64,000 nt of DNA from Channallabes apus (lineage: Eukaryota > Chordata > Actinopteri > Siluriformes > Clariidae): NCBI GenBank assembly GCA_030522415.1, contig CM060127.1:3575422-3639421 (forward strand). The letters run 5' to 3'. The position numbers and the translations under genes are program-made. Below, piece by piece: positions 1-13,640 of the stretch (position 1 is its first letter; each line of letters opens with the position of its first letter). The notes beneath the pieces are model-generated. The model was not told the DNA's origin, ran no database searches, and was given only the letters and a program-made list of their open reading frames with translations.

Positions 1-134
1 TAATCAGACTTTTCTTCAAGGTTGAGTCACATGGTTTTCCATCCAGCGACGGCTGAAAGAGATCTGCTCCTATAACGGCAGGACGTATGAGCGGTGTGCG
101 TGTTTGACAGAAACAGAGTGAGAGCTGGATCTCT

Positions 135-1055
135 GTGAATTATTCATTATATCTAGGTCACGTCCCTAAACCTTTCAAGTTAGCAGTTATTAAGCCGCTT
201 CTAAAAAAATCTAATTTGGACGCGAATGAAATAAATTACAGACCGATTTCAAACCTTCCGTTCATATCAAAAATATTAGAAAAAGTAGTATCAGCTCAAA
301 TATGCACATTCTTGCAAGATAACATCCTTGAAGAATTTCAGTCAGGTTTCAGGCCCAGTCATAGTACAGAAACTGCACTAGTTAAGATTGCAAACGACTT
401 GTTTTTAGCTTCAGACCAAGGCTGCAACTCGATACTAGTCCTACTCGATCTTAGTGCTGCATTCGACACTGTAGATCATAATATTCTCATAGATCGCTTA
501 CAAAATCACATAGGTATTCAGGGACAGGCATTAAAATGGTTTAGATCATACCTGTCTGATCGATACCATTTTGTAGATCTGAATGGAGAACCGTCTGGTG
601 TAATGCCAGTGAAATATGGGGTCCCACAAGGGTTAGTTTTAGGACCTCTGCTGTTCTCAATATACATGCTTCCCTTGGGTAACAACATTAGAAGACATGG
701 GATTAGTTTCCATTGTTATGCTGATGATACCCAATTTTATATACATCAACAAAACCAGACGAAATACTGTGCTTCCAGTGATCCAAACCTCATCTGCCCT
801 CTGCACCTGCTGACTCGTCCCTATGCTTAACTGGTCTTCATGTTAATTTAAAGAACTTCTGTCATATTGAACTTACACCTGCTCAACACACATGATGTTA
901 TATCATTTCTATCTGTTATCACCCAAATGAGGATGGGTTCCCTGTTGAGTCTGGTTCCTCTCAAGGTTTCTTCCTAATGCCATCTCAGGGAGCTGCTTTG
1001 AGACAATGACCATTGTTAAAAGCGCTATATAAATAAAAATTGAATTGAATTGAAC
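135..1055 (+). mobile_element. L2-clade LINE, 5'-truncated and internally deleted
   Basis: An open frame (135-830) carries reverse transcriptase blocks: [62 protein letters not shown] and the catalytic [10 protein letters not shown]. The frame then leaves RT homology and ends. A 3' UTR follows, with the typical fish L2 end (gctttgagacaatgacc... gcgctatataaataaa) and a short (gaatt)n tail at about 1,035-1,055. The endonuclease and most of the RT thumb region are missing. Confidence 0.85.
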
Positions 1056-1403
1056 TTTTTAAGGTGGTCTGAAGACATTTTCAGGCACCGGTTTAGGCAG
1101 AACTTTTTCTGTGAATTATGTTGCAGAAGAACTGGAACAGCACAGTGCACTGAGATACGGCGTCTCACTGGTTCTGCGTGTACAGAGTGAAATCTAATAC
1201 CATATGAGTGTTTAAATAACCTTTGCGAGGAGGATCTGAGTCAGAAAGCAAATATTCTTCACATGATGTGACTTGGAAAACACATGACGAGAGGTGACAT
1301 ACACCACTGACTGTAAATGAGGTGTAAACATCAACGGCACAGAAATCCAGATACCTTCTGAGAGTGGAAGGGTCACCAGAATGAGCTTTTTATGGGTTTA
1401 TTG

Positions 1404-2273
1404 TAGGGATGTAACGGTATCAAAACTTCACGGTACGGTAATACCTCGGTATGAATGGCACGGTACGGTATTTATTGAATCATTTACATGAAAAACAAAA
1501 CTAATGAAAAAAGTGCCAGAAGTTTTTATTAAACAGTCTACATGAACACTGAACATATCAATGGCATACAAATTAGCCATCTATCTGTAAACTTTGAAAC
1601 ATTAAAATAAAAAAATTTAAGTTTATAACAAAAAATTATTATTATTATTATAAGTTTCAATTTAGTATTCTTGAAAACTAAAAAAATTATAAAAATAGCA
1701 GCCTACTTATTGCAGCTGGCCCATGTGCTGAATGAGTATTTGAAAAACTAATTCGCTCACTTATTCAGACAGAGACAGGATTTTTTTTTCCCCTTTCTCG
1801 TTTCTTTTCAGAGAGAAACCGAAATGACTCGATAAAACTATAGGTCTTCTGAGAAGTTTGATCAGGCGAATGGAGCGAACGGGAGGTAGCGGGAACTACA
1901 ATTCCCATCAGCCCCGTCGTGACCATCATCCTTTGCGGTCTGTTGTCGCTACAGATCCAGTAATGCAGAAATGGCGGGTGCTGCTATTAGCGGCAAAGGA
2001 AAAGAGATGGAAAGTGTAATGATTAATTACTGAGTAAGTGGGTTTTAAATCGGATGTGCGCATTACTGGATCTGTAGCGACAAACAGACCACAAAGGATG
2101 ATGGCCGCGCCTGGGCTGATGGGAATTGTAGTTCCCGCTACCTCCCGTTCGCTCCATTCGCTTGATCAAACGTTTCTCAGAAGACCTATCATTTTACCGT
2201 CATGTGACCACCGTATTATTGAAATAAAGTGTTATTGCGGTATGACGGTATTTACAATACCGTTACATCCCTA
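1404..2273. mobile_element. hAT-type MITE with 8-bp target duplication
   Basis: 870-bp non-autonomous element. The ends are inverted (tagggatgtaacggtat and atacc-gttacatcccta). It is flanked by gtttattg at 1,396-1,403 and again at 2,274-2,281; an 8-bp duplication is the hAT signature. Inside, about 130 bp at 1,843-1,975 is repeated inverted at 2,061-2,191, so the interior can fold into a long hairpin. No transposase is encoded. Confidence 0.85.
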
Positions 2274-2281
2274 GTTTATTG

Positions 2282-4078
2282 TGCTTCTTTGAATACATTA
2301 TTATTTTTATAGCGTGCTCATGATAAAAAAAAAAAAAAAAAGGAAGTGAAAAGAAGATTAAAAAACACGGTGCCAGAGTGAAGTTTTTCTCTTTAACATT
2401 TATTTGAAGTCGTCTCCATTGTTGATGCTTCATCTTCATCAAATGTGTCAGTTTTGATTCTGGCTTTAAGTCAATAGGACAGATGACGTTATGCTTTTAC
2501 AGTCTGTAGGTAACAGGAAAAGGGCTTTTCTTTTGTTTTATTAACTTTAAGAGACAAAAAAAAAAAAAAAAAAAAAAAACGCTGAGAATGGAGAAGAAAC
2601 ACTTGAAACTTTTTAGAGAGACCAATAGTGATTAGTGGGAGCTCTTTGGGAACAATGGAGCCTGGTGAATGGTCATCTAGAACACTGTTAGTCATTGGAC
2701 GGTGGGAACCATGGAGGTTGATTCTTGGCCACAGGTCACTGCATTGAGGAAACCTGCCTTCTTACTGTACCTCTTATGACCTGCAGCAGTGAAGTGAGCT
2801 GCACTGAGCGTGGAAGCATCGCTAACACCTACTCGAAAAGTCACGAAATCTGCCACTAGATGGTTTTTGAAACTGAGTCACCACATTGCAAGTTGCCAAA
2901 TATACACCACGGGTAAGGATGATGCATATTCTCCACCAAAGTAAATATAATCATAATAAGAAGCATGACACGATCCAGTGTAAATAATGCAGCGCAAATA
3001 AACGCCTTGACAAACAGTCACAGTCGCATATTTGTATTCGCCTATTAAATAAACCAATTATCAATTAGCGAGAGCACAATCCCGACTGATGAGAACAATG
3101 TTCTGGGAGCAATGAGTTACACTGTGCTAAAAGTCAGGAGAATGGCCGAGGTCCCGGGTTAGGATGTGACGTAGCATTTCGAAAAACGCTGAAGTAAGGG
3201 TTGAGGTTGGTGGATCGACCCCGGCTTCCTCAAGCAGGGTTTACACAGAAAGCCGGAAACGAGTCGTTAATTAGATGACAGATGGGAGCAGAGATGACAA
3301 AGAGACACTTGTTATGACTGAGTGTGCGTGCAGGAAGATTCATTAGATTTAGAGATTAGCTCGATGATAACAATTAGCTCCATAAGAGAAGATCTGTCAA
3401 GAATGTTCCTGGGGGATTTGAAGAAAATATCAAGCGCAGAAGAAAAAAAAATGAATAATAAATAAAAACGCTGCACAGGATATTTTCCTGCCTGTACGAC
3501 TCCTGGGCTTATCGGCCTTCTTTATCTCTTCCTCTCCCATTCGGAGTATCCTTTATCCTTTACCTCTTTCTTGCTCTCTCGCTCCCATGCTGAGTGTTAG
3601 ATGCCAGGCCTGGGGGGGGGGGGGTGAAGGTAGGGGATGGGGGGTTGGTTATTTTTAGCCAGTGCCGTGTGCTGAAACAGTAGAGAGCTGTGTACTCTAG
3701 CAAGGGCGAGTCTGCACCACCAGGAGAGAAGAGAAGACAGGAGGAGGGCTGGAGACTGCATGGACAGAGATATTTCTGTGCTCTTGCAGAAATTAGAAAT
3801 GTCCTTTGGATGGAGGAACAGCTGCTCCGTCGCAGGACGATATTTGTCATAAATAAACAGTCTCTTATGAACATGTCTGGAAATATAAACATCTCATCTT
3901 AGATCGTTGATCGCGCTTTACAGCTTTCAAAAATGAACTAATGACACGTGATCACGTTTCTCCTGTCTTTACTCTACACACACCAAAATCATAACAGATT
4001 CAGTTTCAGGATCGTCACACTTTCTCCCAAATAGATTTTTTAAGGAATAATTCTTATTTATATATGCTTGCATTTGAG
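2282..4078. other. No gene seen
   Basis: Holds A-tracts at about 2,326-2,341 and 2,556-2,579 and a G-run near 3,611-3,624. The short open frames look random and I see no conserved protein. Confidence 0.6.
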
Positions 4079-4245
4079 GTGGTAAAATGGGAGCCTGTAG
4101 GCCATCCCAGGAGCCTTTGGGCACGAGGTAGGGTACACCCTGGACAGGTTGCCAATCCATCAATTTGGGAATGCCAATCAGCCTAATCTGCATGTCTTTG
4201 GACTCCAGGAGGAAACCTGGACTCGGATCGGCACCTACTGTAGGT
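4079..4245 (-). repeat. tRNA-derived SINE, (GAAT)-tail family, degraded
   Basis: Contains the family core (gggtacaccctggacaggtt, ccaatccatca, gcatgtctttggactc) in reverse orientation. Both ends are lost. The same family recurs at 8.6, 20.1, 21.6, 22.2, 29.6, 53.4 and 60.4 kb. Confidence 0.75.
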
Positions 4246-7200
4246 ATCGTGATATCGAGTCGTCCCTCCTGATTCCTGGCTCTACTGGCTTTCCACATTT
4301 ATGTGTTAAAGAACCGTAAGTCGCACTGCTTGTTTAGTTACAGGTGACTATTAATTTTGCGAAACTGGTTACTTCCTGAATAGCTCAGCTTGCCATTCTA
4401 TAATAAAACCCCAAAACTAGATTTCCTCATTAAGATTTTCCAAAAGCAAAAAAAAAAAAAAAAAAAAAAAAAACCCCGTTTTACCTCTCCCACTTGGTTC
4501 TTCTCCAACCTACCTGGGTTAAGGGAGCATCGGTTGGAGAGAAGAACTCTAAGGTGCTGCAAACGATCCTACGAACTAGCTCGCTAATACCCGAACTGAA
4601 ATATTTTCTAATCTCGATGTCGAACATGGATCATGTGAGGAGCACGTGAAGGCAGGATGAGCTGTTGTCTCTCTCTGTGGCAGTCTGAGGAGCGGAGGAG
4701 GATGGGTTCAATCATCTGGGCGTCTGAGCGGGCCCAGATGTTAGCAAGCCTCAGGGCTAATGCTGGGTAAGCCTGGCTTAAGTAGCTACAGGTCTGGTAT
4801 GTTGTTTAAGACACACATACTGTACACAGGCAATGTACCACATCCCACTTTATGGAAACTGTGTGCGTGTGTGCGAGAGAGAGAGCCAAATCCCAGACCC
4901 TTTATCTCATATTTTCTTGTTTTTCATTCTGTTTTCCCTAAAACATCGCTGGATTCGCCGACACACACACACACATCTGTTGTGCATACAATCGGGTGTA
5001 AAAGTCGGTTTCTCTCAGTAGAGCACTGTTGCACAAAATTAACACAAACTCAACACACTCGGTCTATCCGAGTGAACCCATGAACCACTGACAATCGAGT
5101 TTCTCATTCCTAAGAACAAGGACGGCATTCACTCTTGCATTCTCTTCCTCCACAATCTCTCCTCTTTCCTTCCTTCCGTTCTTTCTCCTCGTTCTCTCTT
5201 CCCTCCGGGCGCTACTCTTGTTCTTGGAGGCGTAACCTGCGTAAGCGGTAGCGCCAGTCCTTGCTGTTAAACCAGTACAGCCACCTCCCTGCGAGACTGC
5301 CGAGACAGATGACTGGACGAGGGATGAGTGGAGGGAAACAGGAGAGGGGGAGAGAAGAAAAGAGGAGAGAGAGAGACCAGTGGGGGGGTTATTTTAAAAC
5401 AGATTCCAGGAAGCAGTTACAGTGTAACGACATAACGATTTATCAAGCCGTGGTGAGCGTTTGGGTTTTGTCTTTCCTTCGGAGTATGTATACACACACA
5501 CACACACACACACGAGAACAATAGAACGGAGTGTACTGAGCAAATTGCAACATTACACTGCATTACATCACATACGTTTATTAGCCAGAACTGGATCAAC
5601 ACACACGACAAAGTGAGTGCGCCGCACAACTTTGTGTCTTGCTGTTTTTGGATTTGTAGGTTTAGCGTTCCATAGCGACTTGACCCTGTGAGGTAGCTTG
5701 ACCTGGCGAGACAGAAGCCTGAGCGAGCAAATTAGCATGACATGTTAGCTAGCACCGCATTAGCCAATAAACTAATTCAAGAAGAATTAGGAGGAAGAGG
5801 AGTCGTCGTACCTCAGATACAGGTTTTAGAGTGCCAAAGCTACAAATCACCAAAAGCTACAAATCATATCCGAAATTAAAAAAATAAATGCATTGCAATA
5901 CCAAATGTTTTTTCCATACAGTGCAGTCCTAATGGTACTTGGGGGCGGGAATAGAATAGAACTGCTGCTTATTGGTCACACAGCTATATTAAAGTAAAGA
6001 TGAAAGGCTTTTCTTGCTTCATTAACATCACCGAAGATGAATGAAAGAATACCAAACATATCTCTCTCATTTCCGAACAAATGATGCCAAACCGAATTGT
6101 TCAACACCACGCTGTGCGTCCGTTTCCTCTAGGCATGTTTAAGATGAACCATAATCCATCAATAGCTGTTAAGAATTTAACTGATTATTTAAGTATCATC
6201 CGAAACATTAACATATTTGTTTTGCATAATATTTATCTGTATTAACATGTGCACCACAAGAGGGTGCACTATTTGACAGTCATTTCTTTTTTCTTATTCC
6301 ATTTGTTTTTAAACTATTTTTTAATCATTCTTTTATATTTGTCTCATAACGTAATTGTTGAACTGTTAAATAGTGTAACGTTAGCTTTCTTAATGTAGCC
6401 CTGCAAATGGTCCTGTTAAGGAGCAACTATTTGTCCTTGATGTTTTTTAGTACAGAAATTTTTTTTTTTATGTTTCATAATTCGTTGTGATATTGCATAA
6501 CCGGTAACCTGCATATGATTAACGACCATGTGATGAAATAATTTAATCAACACTTTGTTGATTGAACCAATGGCCTGGTTTCAAATTCAGAATTGATGAT
6601 AAACATTTTATTTATAAATGTTAAACAATCTAAAATCTAAAATTCCATAAAAATATACCACAATCTTTTTGCAGAAAAAAATTGTTTTACAAGAATGTTG
6701 TTTCTTCTTCTTTTGAGTTTATCTGCGGTTTGTGTAATACCGCCACCTACTGGACTGGAGAAAAGCATGAAAAAAAAGATTATAATTTTTGTACGAGATG
6801 AGATGTTTAAAGAATTAATAACAAGTTACACAACATGTCAGTGTTCATTACATACTTTTAGTAGATCTGGACAAATTAAAATGATAAACTTTAGTGCTAC
6901 TGAATAAAATTTAATCGAATCAAGAGTCTGATTCACAGCTGTAATACCAACACAATCTTCAAACTATTCCCCCAACAACAATACGAGTACTGGCATATTA
7001 GAGTTAGAGTTAGAGACACTTCTTATCCAGAACTAACTCCAATATGCCAGAACTCACATTGTGAGCTTAAAACTTAAAGAGCCGTAGTAAAAATCTTGGC
7101 TCAGACCGACTGTGGCAATCATCTGTATCAAACAACTCAGCTGATCAACACGTTCTGGCAGCCTGATTCGGATGAGTTCATTGGCACGTAGGTCGGTCAA

Positions 7201-8595
7201 CATTCCCCGGCTGTATCTGGGTACAGGCTGGATAAATCAGATGACGTCTCTAAGGAAATGACAAAGCGGCGGTTTACCTCCCTGGGATTGTTTTGCTTAT
7301 TAAATCCATCTGCTCTTGTGTTACGAACTGCTTCCCTTCAGGCATCCAGCATGGAAACAGAACAACCTTTACCAGGCCTGGAGAAGTCTGGCTCGATGGT
7401 ATAAGGAGAAGGAGGAGGGATAAAGGGTTTTGTGCTTCATGCAGGTTTTTGCTTTCTGGCGCCGTCGCCCATCGCAGTTTCCTCCACACAGCTGCCTGTG
7501 TTTAGATCCACACCGAGATAGGGCTCAGTCTCAATAAACACCGGCCCATGAAAATACAGCCTCTCTCCCCTGCCTTCATCCATCATTCTCTATTTCCTTC
7601 ACATGGTCACTTTCTCCCTTCCTCCCCTTCGAAACATCTACAACTGTATTAACTCTCTCCCTCACTCCCTCCTTATCTCAGATCAGAAGATATCCTGGAC
7701 CGCACTAACACACTCTCCTCCGAGAAACCCAACAAGCAGTCCCTCCAGCGAGCGCTGTCTAACCCCTGGCTCTATTTCAGATTTAACGGTACATTAGCGA
7801 CTTTGTTCTGTTCCAGGCGAAGGGTATAAATATTAAACACCTGCAATGCTGATGATGTCATCCCGTGAACCGGTCGATGTTTTTATTGCACCGACGCCAA
7901 CATGGCTCGGCTAACAACAAATTCCTAGCAGCCAGACAGAGTGAACGAGTGTGTGTGTGAGAGAGAGAGAAAAAAAAAACACAAGCGCTCATACAGTAGA
8001 CTCCGCCCACAGGTTCTTTACACATACACAACCAAGGCTTGTGAATTTTTCAGGTCAAATTTGACTTAAAAAGCAAAAGTCACCAGCAGCGATAAGAGTA
8101 TATGTGTCTTTCAATTGCCTTTTGTGAAAATGGTTTATTACACTATTCTTTATTTAAAAATCATGCCTTTGATTTAAGCATAAAACAATGTTAAAAAAGG
8201 AAAAGGTCCTGTCAGTCATCTTATAGCCACGCCCCTTTTTCTTTACAGACCAAAAGAATATTGTTATTACACAATATTTAGCTAATTCTGACAGATAATA
8301 ATCCCAAAATTAACAACAGTAAAACTTTGCCACATGCCGATACCGACCAGTAACTTACCATGAACACAGATTTGAACATTGGCAGTGAATTTGTAAGATT
8401 CCACCCTGGACCCAGGACATTCTACCCTCTGTGTCTATTCTGATTCAGATTTAAAACAAGCACATAGAATATAAAATCTTACAAATCCAGAATCGCATTC
8501 ATAAGCTACTGGATCTTCTCCCAATCTCCACACAACTGGAGCTCCAAAGGTGATCGGTACTAACAATGAGTTGAAAAAAGTAATACATTATAACA
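4246..8595. other. No gene seen; microsatellites
   Basis: Contains a poly(A) run at 4,448-4,473, short CA runs at about 4,961-4,975 and 5,493-5,513, and a GA-rich stretch near 5,340-5,375. The segment at about 6,705-6,760 resembles 29,195-29,250 (ccacctactggac) and may be a transposon end. No conserved coding sequence recognised. Confidence 0.55.
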
Positions 8596-8975
8596 CACTA
8601 TACAGAACACTCACTCACTCATGCGATATACAGTATGGCTTTATCCTATATACAGGTTAACATGTATGATGTATGTATATATGATGCATGAAGCCTATCC
8701 CTGGAGACTCACACGAGGTGGGTTACACCCTGGTGCCAAGCCGTCACAGGACACAAACATACACAGACTCAAACGCTCATTCACACACTACGGGCAACTT
8801 GGGAACACCAATTAGCCTAACCGGCATGTCTTTGGACTGTGGGAGGAAACCAGAGTACCAGGAAGAAACCCACCAAGCACGAGGAGAACTCCATGCACAC
8901 AGACCAGAGGCTGCACTAAAACCCGGACCCTGGAGCTGCAAGGCCACAACCACTAAGACACCATACCGTCCCATG
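8596..8975 (-). repeat. tRNA-derived SINE, (GAAT)-tail family
   Basis: Near complete. Read on the minus strand it begins with a tRNA-like head and ends in a short repeat tail (cactcactcac on plus). acagaac occurs on both flanks, a possible target duplication. The coding-looking frames across it are repeat-derived. Confidence 0.8.
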
Positions 8976-11792
8976 TAGAACAGAACGAATGAAATGTTTG
9001 TGTGTCTCCTTTGACAATAACTGTTCTCTGATAGAGCTGTGAGTCAGGTGGGTCAGGCGGATGTGTGAAGGGAAACTTGACCTGAGCAAGCGAGGCAGTG
9101 GTGTCAATAGCTTTTCGGTCACATGACCTCAGGAACAGCGGCGAGATCGCGGCTCACGTCCTGCACGCAGCGGAGGGAATTACTCTCGAGCCATGTCTCG
9201 GCTGACAGGATTAACAGGACACAGACAAGGTCTGGGACAAGCATTGAACTTGAAGCATTGAAGAAATGTCCCTTACAGGATGACTAGAGAGAATGACAAC
9301 ACATGCACACAGTTCTCGATTCTGATTGGTCAGAAGGTGTTGATGAATTTTTCAAAACCGCAGCGAGGTTTGTATTAATGAACAAGGATTTCTATAGCAA
9401 CAAGTCATTCACAGAGAGAAATCAAACACACTTCAGGATGTGTGGTTACATCACGTGCCGCTGTCGATTATTTTACTCTAACAGCATGACACGGAGGGCT
9501 TTATTTTTATTCCCTACACCGCAACCCCAGGACGATTCGAAGCCACTTTCCAGTTCTTCGCCTCTCAGACTCTCATTAATAAACCATCAGGAATTTAGGA
9601 GTTCAGGAATCCTCCAGCTCCTGTGCTCGGAAGGGGATTCCTCGTCCATCTTCCTCCCTCATTCAGCCTCGCTTTAAATCTCTCCGTCTTTCACCCCAAC
9701 ATTGCATCAGCACTCCATCTGGCTTCCCTACACCGCAGATCAAGTGCACTTCAAACAGCCAGGGCCAATGTGACTGTTTGAATTTGCATAATATTTGCAA
9801 ATTTAATAAGGGAAAAGAAGCGTCATTTGAATATGTGAAGTCTGAGGGTGCACAGCGTCTGTAAAAACACACATTTTGTAAATCTTCTGGCTGATTGCCC
9901 TTTGATGGCGGTTAACAGCTCTGAATAAACGCACCACTATATTAATTAAATGTATTGGGGTTTTTTTTCCAAGTGATATTAAATAACACAAATTTCCAGA
10001 TAACTGAGTAGCGATTGAGTGCGTACGCAAAACTTTGATGATTTAATCTCGATAATATGAAGCCTCATTTTTCAGTGAAGGCTTCACCTATGACAAAGAT
10101 TTGCTACAGTAGTATACTTTAGTCATGACCAAGATTCACCATGTCTGATTCAACAATTCATGACCACGATTTTATTGAATTCAGTGAATCGGTCTAATCT
10201 GTGAATCTTTTGGGCTGCGTTCCATTCCGAAGTGGACTTCACAGGGTGCTCCCAACTCCATGTGCAGGGAAGATCGGTTATAAAGGAACATTCTTCAACA
10301 AAAAAATTCCACCATTCGGAACACCCTGCAACTTCACCAGCACAGACGTCACTTCCTCCATGCGTTACCGTGGTAACATAAGCTCGGATACCTATTGCTG
10401 CTGCTGCTGTAGAAATTTCACACTAGGTTAAATATTGAATATTCATCTAAATCTGATACTGTTATAAAACATACACTATTAAAACATGTGTAACATGTAC
10501 ATATATTAGTTGCACAGAAATTGATGTACAGAGATTTATTTATTTTATTTGACAGATTGCTAGCCTAATCCTAAGGATTTCTTAATTAAATTTTTAAGTA
10601 TTGTGTCCTATTAGTATGATATCCTCGATAATAATGACAATAAATATATAAATTCTTTGTTGAGCTTCATTTTGCTGACGCTTCATATAAATATCTCGCT
10701 ACTTCGGATTCAGTGAGTCAGTGAGCTCAATGAATTGTTGGGTCAATGAATCATTTGAGTTGCTGAATCTTTTCATTTTACATACATCCAGTAATGTGAT
10801 GAAATCATTTAAGCTGGAGGAATCAGCTGTTTATAGATGAGCAGAGCTGCTGAGTGTGTTTTCACTGCTTAACCTTGAGAAACGAGCTGGAGAGCAGAAG
10901 GAGGAGGAACGAAACAATAATAAACCCAAGATGAACCTCACCCAGGGATGATGGAGAGATCAGTTAGGGGAATGAATGATGGAGATATGTGTCTCTTTCA
11001 GCAGGAATGTCTCAGGAATGTGATTATGAAGAGTGTGTTAAAACAGAGTGTTAGTCGTCACTAACCTGAAAAAAAAATAAATAAAAAACCACAAAAACCA
11101 GAAATAAACTGATATACTGTATTTAATCATGATTAGCGTTAATTAACACGGCTAGATGTCTGGATAATAACTGACGCGTCTACGGATGCCAATAACGCTC
11201 TTGTTGAAGACTTAGTAACACCGCACACATTCTCATGTCTCCATACTCGACTCCCAGGCTGGAAATCAGTCAGCGCACACACACACACACAAGATTAAAC
11301 AAAGAAAAAAAAGCCCCTTGTGCGTTTGTGTGTCTGCCTCTGCTCTTCTTCTGACCTTCTTGTTACGAGTCTCTGCGTTCGTCTATTCTTTCATCTGCGG
11401 TTTATCGTTACTCGGGACGAGGACGGACACGCGTGAGGGTCAGAAGCATCGGCTTTCGAATAAAACGGCAGAAAATAGAGCAAAGCGAGCCGCAGAAGGT
11501 GACACGCGGACGCTGCCAGGAACGCCCGAGTGTCGCTGCGCTCCGAGAACAACCTCTGACCAAAACATGTTGATTAATTTGCGACAACATGGCAACATTA
11601 ACATAGCTCTGCTGCATCATAACATCCGGTCTCTGATTAGTTTCCTATAATACTCAATTCTAAACATAGAAAGAGATAAAAGTGGGAGTGGCCAAAATAA
11701 TGGCACAAAACCACGTTAGCGAAACCGCAGGTGAAGTTTACGGTTTGGACGTGACTTTTACTTTAATGACAGACATTTGCTTTAAGAGTAAA

Positions 11793-11793
<1 letters not shown>
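8976..11793. other. No gene seen
   Basis: The segment at about 9,300-9,500 (ctgattggtcagaaggtgtt...) looks like a dispersed fish MITE, but I could not define its ends. The rest is unremarkable AT-rich sequence, with a mildly CpG-rich patch at 11,400-11,560. Confidence 0.5.

Positions 11794-11887
<94 letters not shown>
11794..11887. repeat. (CA)n microsatellite, about 47 units
   Basis: An uninterrupted 94-bp dinucleotide run, the longest perfect CA tract in the window. Confidence 0.98.
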
Positions 11888-11888
<1 letters not shown>

Positions 11889-12099
11889 CAGTAGCTGGTG
11901 AATCATCATTTATATATAAAGAATCCTAAACCTGAATAGTCACAAAATGTGAAGTTTGTTTCCAACACACACAAGCACACACGAGGCAACAGTCACTTAT
12001 TTATCTATTTATTTGTTCATTTATCCCGCAGTCGCTGTGGACTGAAAACATTACCTTACGCGCTAACTTGCTAACAATGTTATTTTTTTTTTTTAAATG

Positions 12100-12242
12100 T
12101 TAAATTCCAGTCTGTTCATCGATCTGTCAGTCTGTCTATATGTATCTATCTATTCATATGTCCCTCTTTAGCGATCTATCTCTGCGTCCGTCCGTCCATC
12201 TGTATCTGTCTGTCTGTCTTTCTATCTAGTAATCTGTCTGTC

Positions 12243-12292
<50 letters not shown>

Positions 12293-12313
12293 TGTGTGTG
12301 TGTGTGTGTGTGT
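12100..12313. repeat. Degenerate (TCTG/TCTA)n then (TA)n(GT)n
   Basis: Imperfect tetranucleotide repeats run into a GT-TA-GT compound tract at about 12,241-12,313. Confidence 0.9.
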
Positions 12314-12775
12314 TCCTCTTCCTCCAAAAAGCTGTGAGGTTTAAGCTAAAAGCTCAACAAGCTATTAGCCATGCTAATAACGAAGTGCTATTAGCATGTC
12401 TAATGGCTAGCACCAGGCGCTAATCAGACTCTGTTTGTTTCATGTTAGGCAAAGTAGAAAAGAAGGATTACAGCAAAAATACCTTGCTGTCGTTTAACCG
12501 ATCATCATATAAGCATCATGACATTTAGCTTTGCTAATAAAATGGCGGCAGTGACACGATACAATGTGTGTGCGGAAATGAATGGAGTTAATTCTTCTCT
12601 CAAGCGCTACGATGTAAAAGTGCTTCTTCACAGCTCTTCTGGTAAAACGAGACCACATTCTCCTCCACACATCAAACCATCAGAGAAATCAATACGCAAG
12701 AAATCTGACGTCGCTGTAAATTTTCCTGCTAGCTTGTGGAGCATGAACTATTTTTACGCTGTGAACATGTCCAAG

Positions 12776-12776
12776 C

Positions 12777-12809
<33 letters not shown>

Positions 12810-12822
12810 ACACACACACACA
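12776..12822. repeat. (CA)n microsatellite
   Basis: A CA run with a single interruption (cagaca) about halfway. Confidence 0.95.
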
Positions 12823-13308
12823 ATACACCCTCAGGACAGCGGGGTCACCAGACTGACATCTGGTGCAACAATGACAGAGATGTGGTTGTTGTTCAGAGTA
12901 ATATAACAGAGGAGCTGCTGAGGACGACGTTTGATGTTGATTATGATGATGATGATGAAGATCGGGTTTCCGAACTGAACTAAAACTCAAGTTCAAGACG
13001 TCTTTCGTTCCAGCCCCGCTAGGAACCAGAGGCTCCCGACACACGGCTACACAGCTAACCATCACAACATGTAGACTTTCTCCTCACAGCCAGATGATGG
13101 TAGTGATGGATGTCAAACACTTTTTGTTTCTAAAAGCTGCCTCGAACGCACACTGCAGCTTATCAGAGTGGTGAGAGGGATGTGAAGACGAAACATGAAA
13201 GGAAACGGGAAGCCGTGCTTTTTACGTCTGTCTGAGATTCTTCTTCTTGAACTGCTGCAATACCGCCATTAGATCATGCAACACACAGCAAAGACTTACA
13301 GATAGACA

Positions 13309-13500
13309 AGGGGGGGGGGGGGGGGCAAATCAGAAAGAGAACAAAAGAGATACAAAAAGAGAGCCAGATACTGAGGGAGGGAGAGGAACAGAGAGAGATA
13401 GAGAGAAGGAAAGAGAGAGAGACACAGACACAGAGAGAGAGAATGACAAAGATAGACAGGGTGATTTTTTGACATTTAGTAAAGAGAAAAATATCCTATA
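13309..13500. repeat. G-run followed by purine (GA-rich) tract
   Basis: About 18 consecutive G, then a 180-bp nearly all-purine stretch on plus (aga/gag repeats). Confidence 0.85.
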
Positions 13501-13597
13501 AAGAGAGAGAAGCTCCGTCAGGCTGAGTCCAAGCTTTCAGGTCACATTCCCCATCAGAGGCGGCGTGAGCAAGATGAGGGAAGCAGTAAACCCCACA

Positions 13598-13599
<2 letters not shown>

Positions 13600-13640
<41 letters not shown>
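13600..13640. repeat. (GT)n microsatellite
   Basis: Perfect GT dinucleotide run. Confidence 0.95.

Noticed and set aside
8688..8978. Open frames on both strands over 8.7-9.0 kb, and similar ones at 29.4-30.0 and 53.3-53.7 kb
   Set aside because: The same peptides recur at each place because they are translations of one SINE family.
9303..9677. 124-codon plus-strand frame
   Set aside because: It overlaps what looks like a dispersed MITE and shows no protein family signature.
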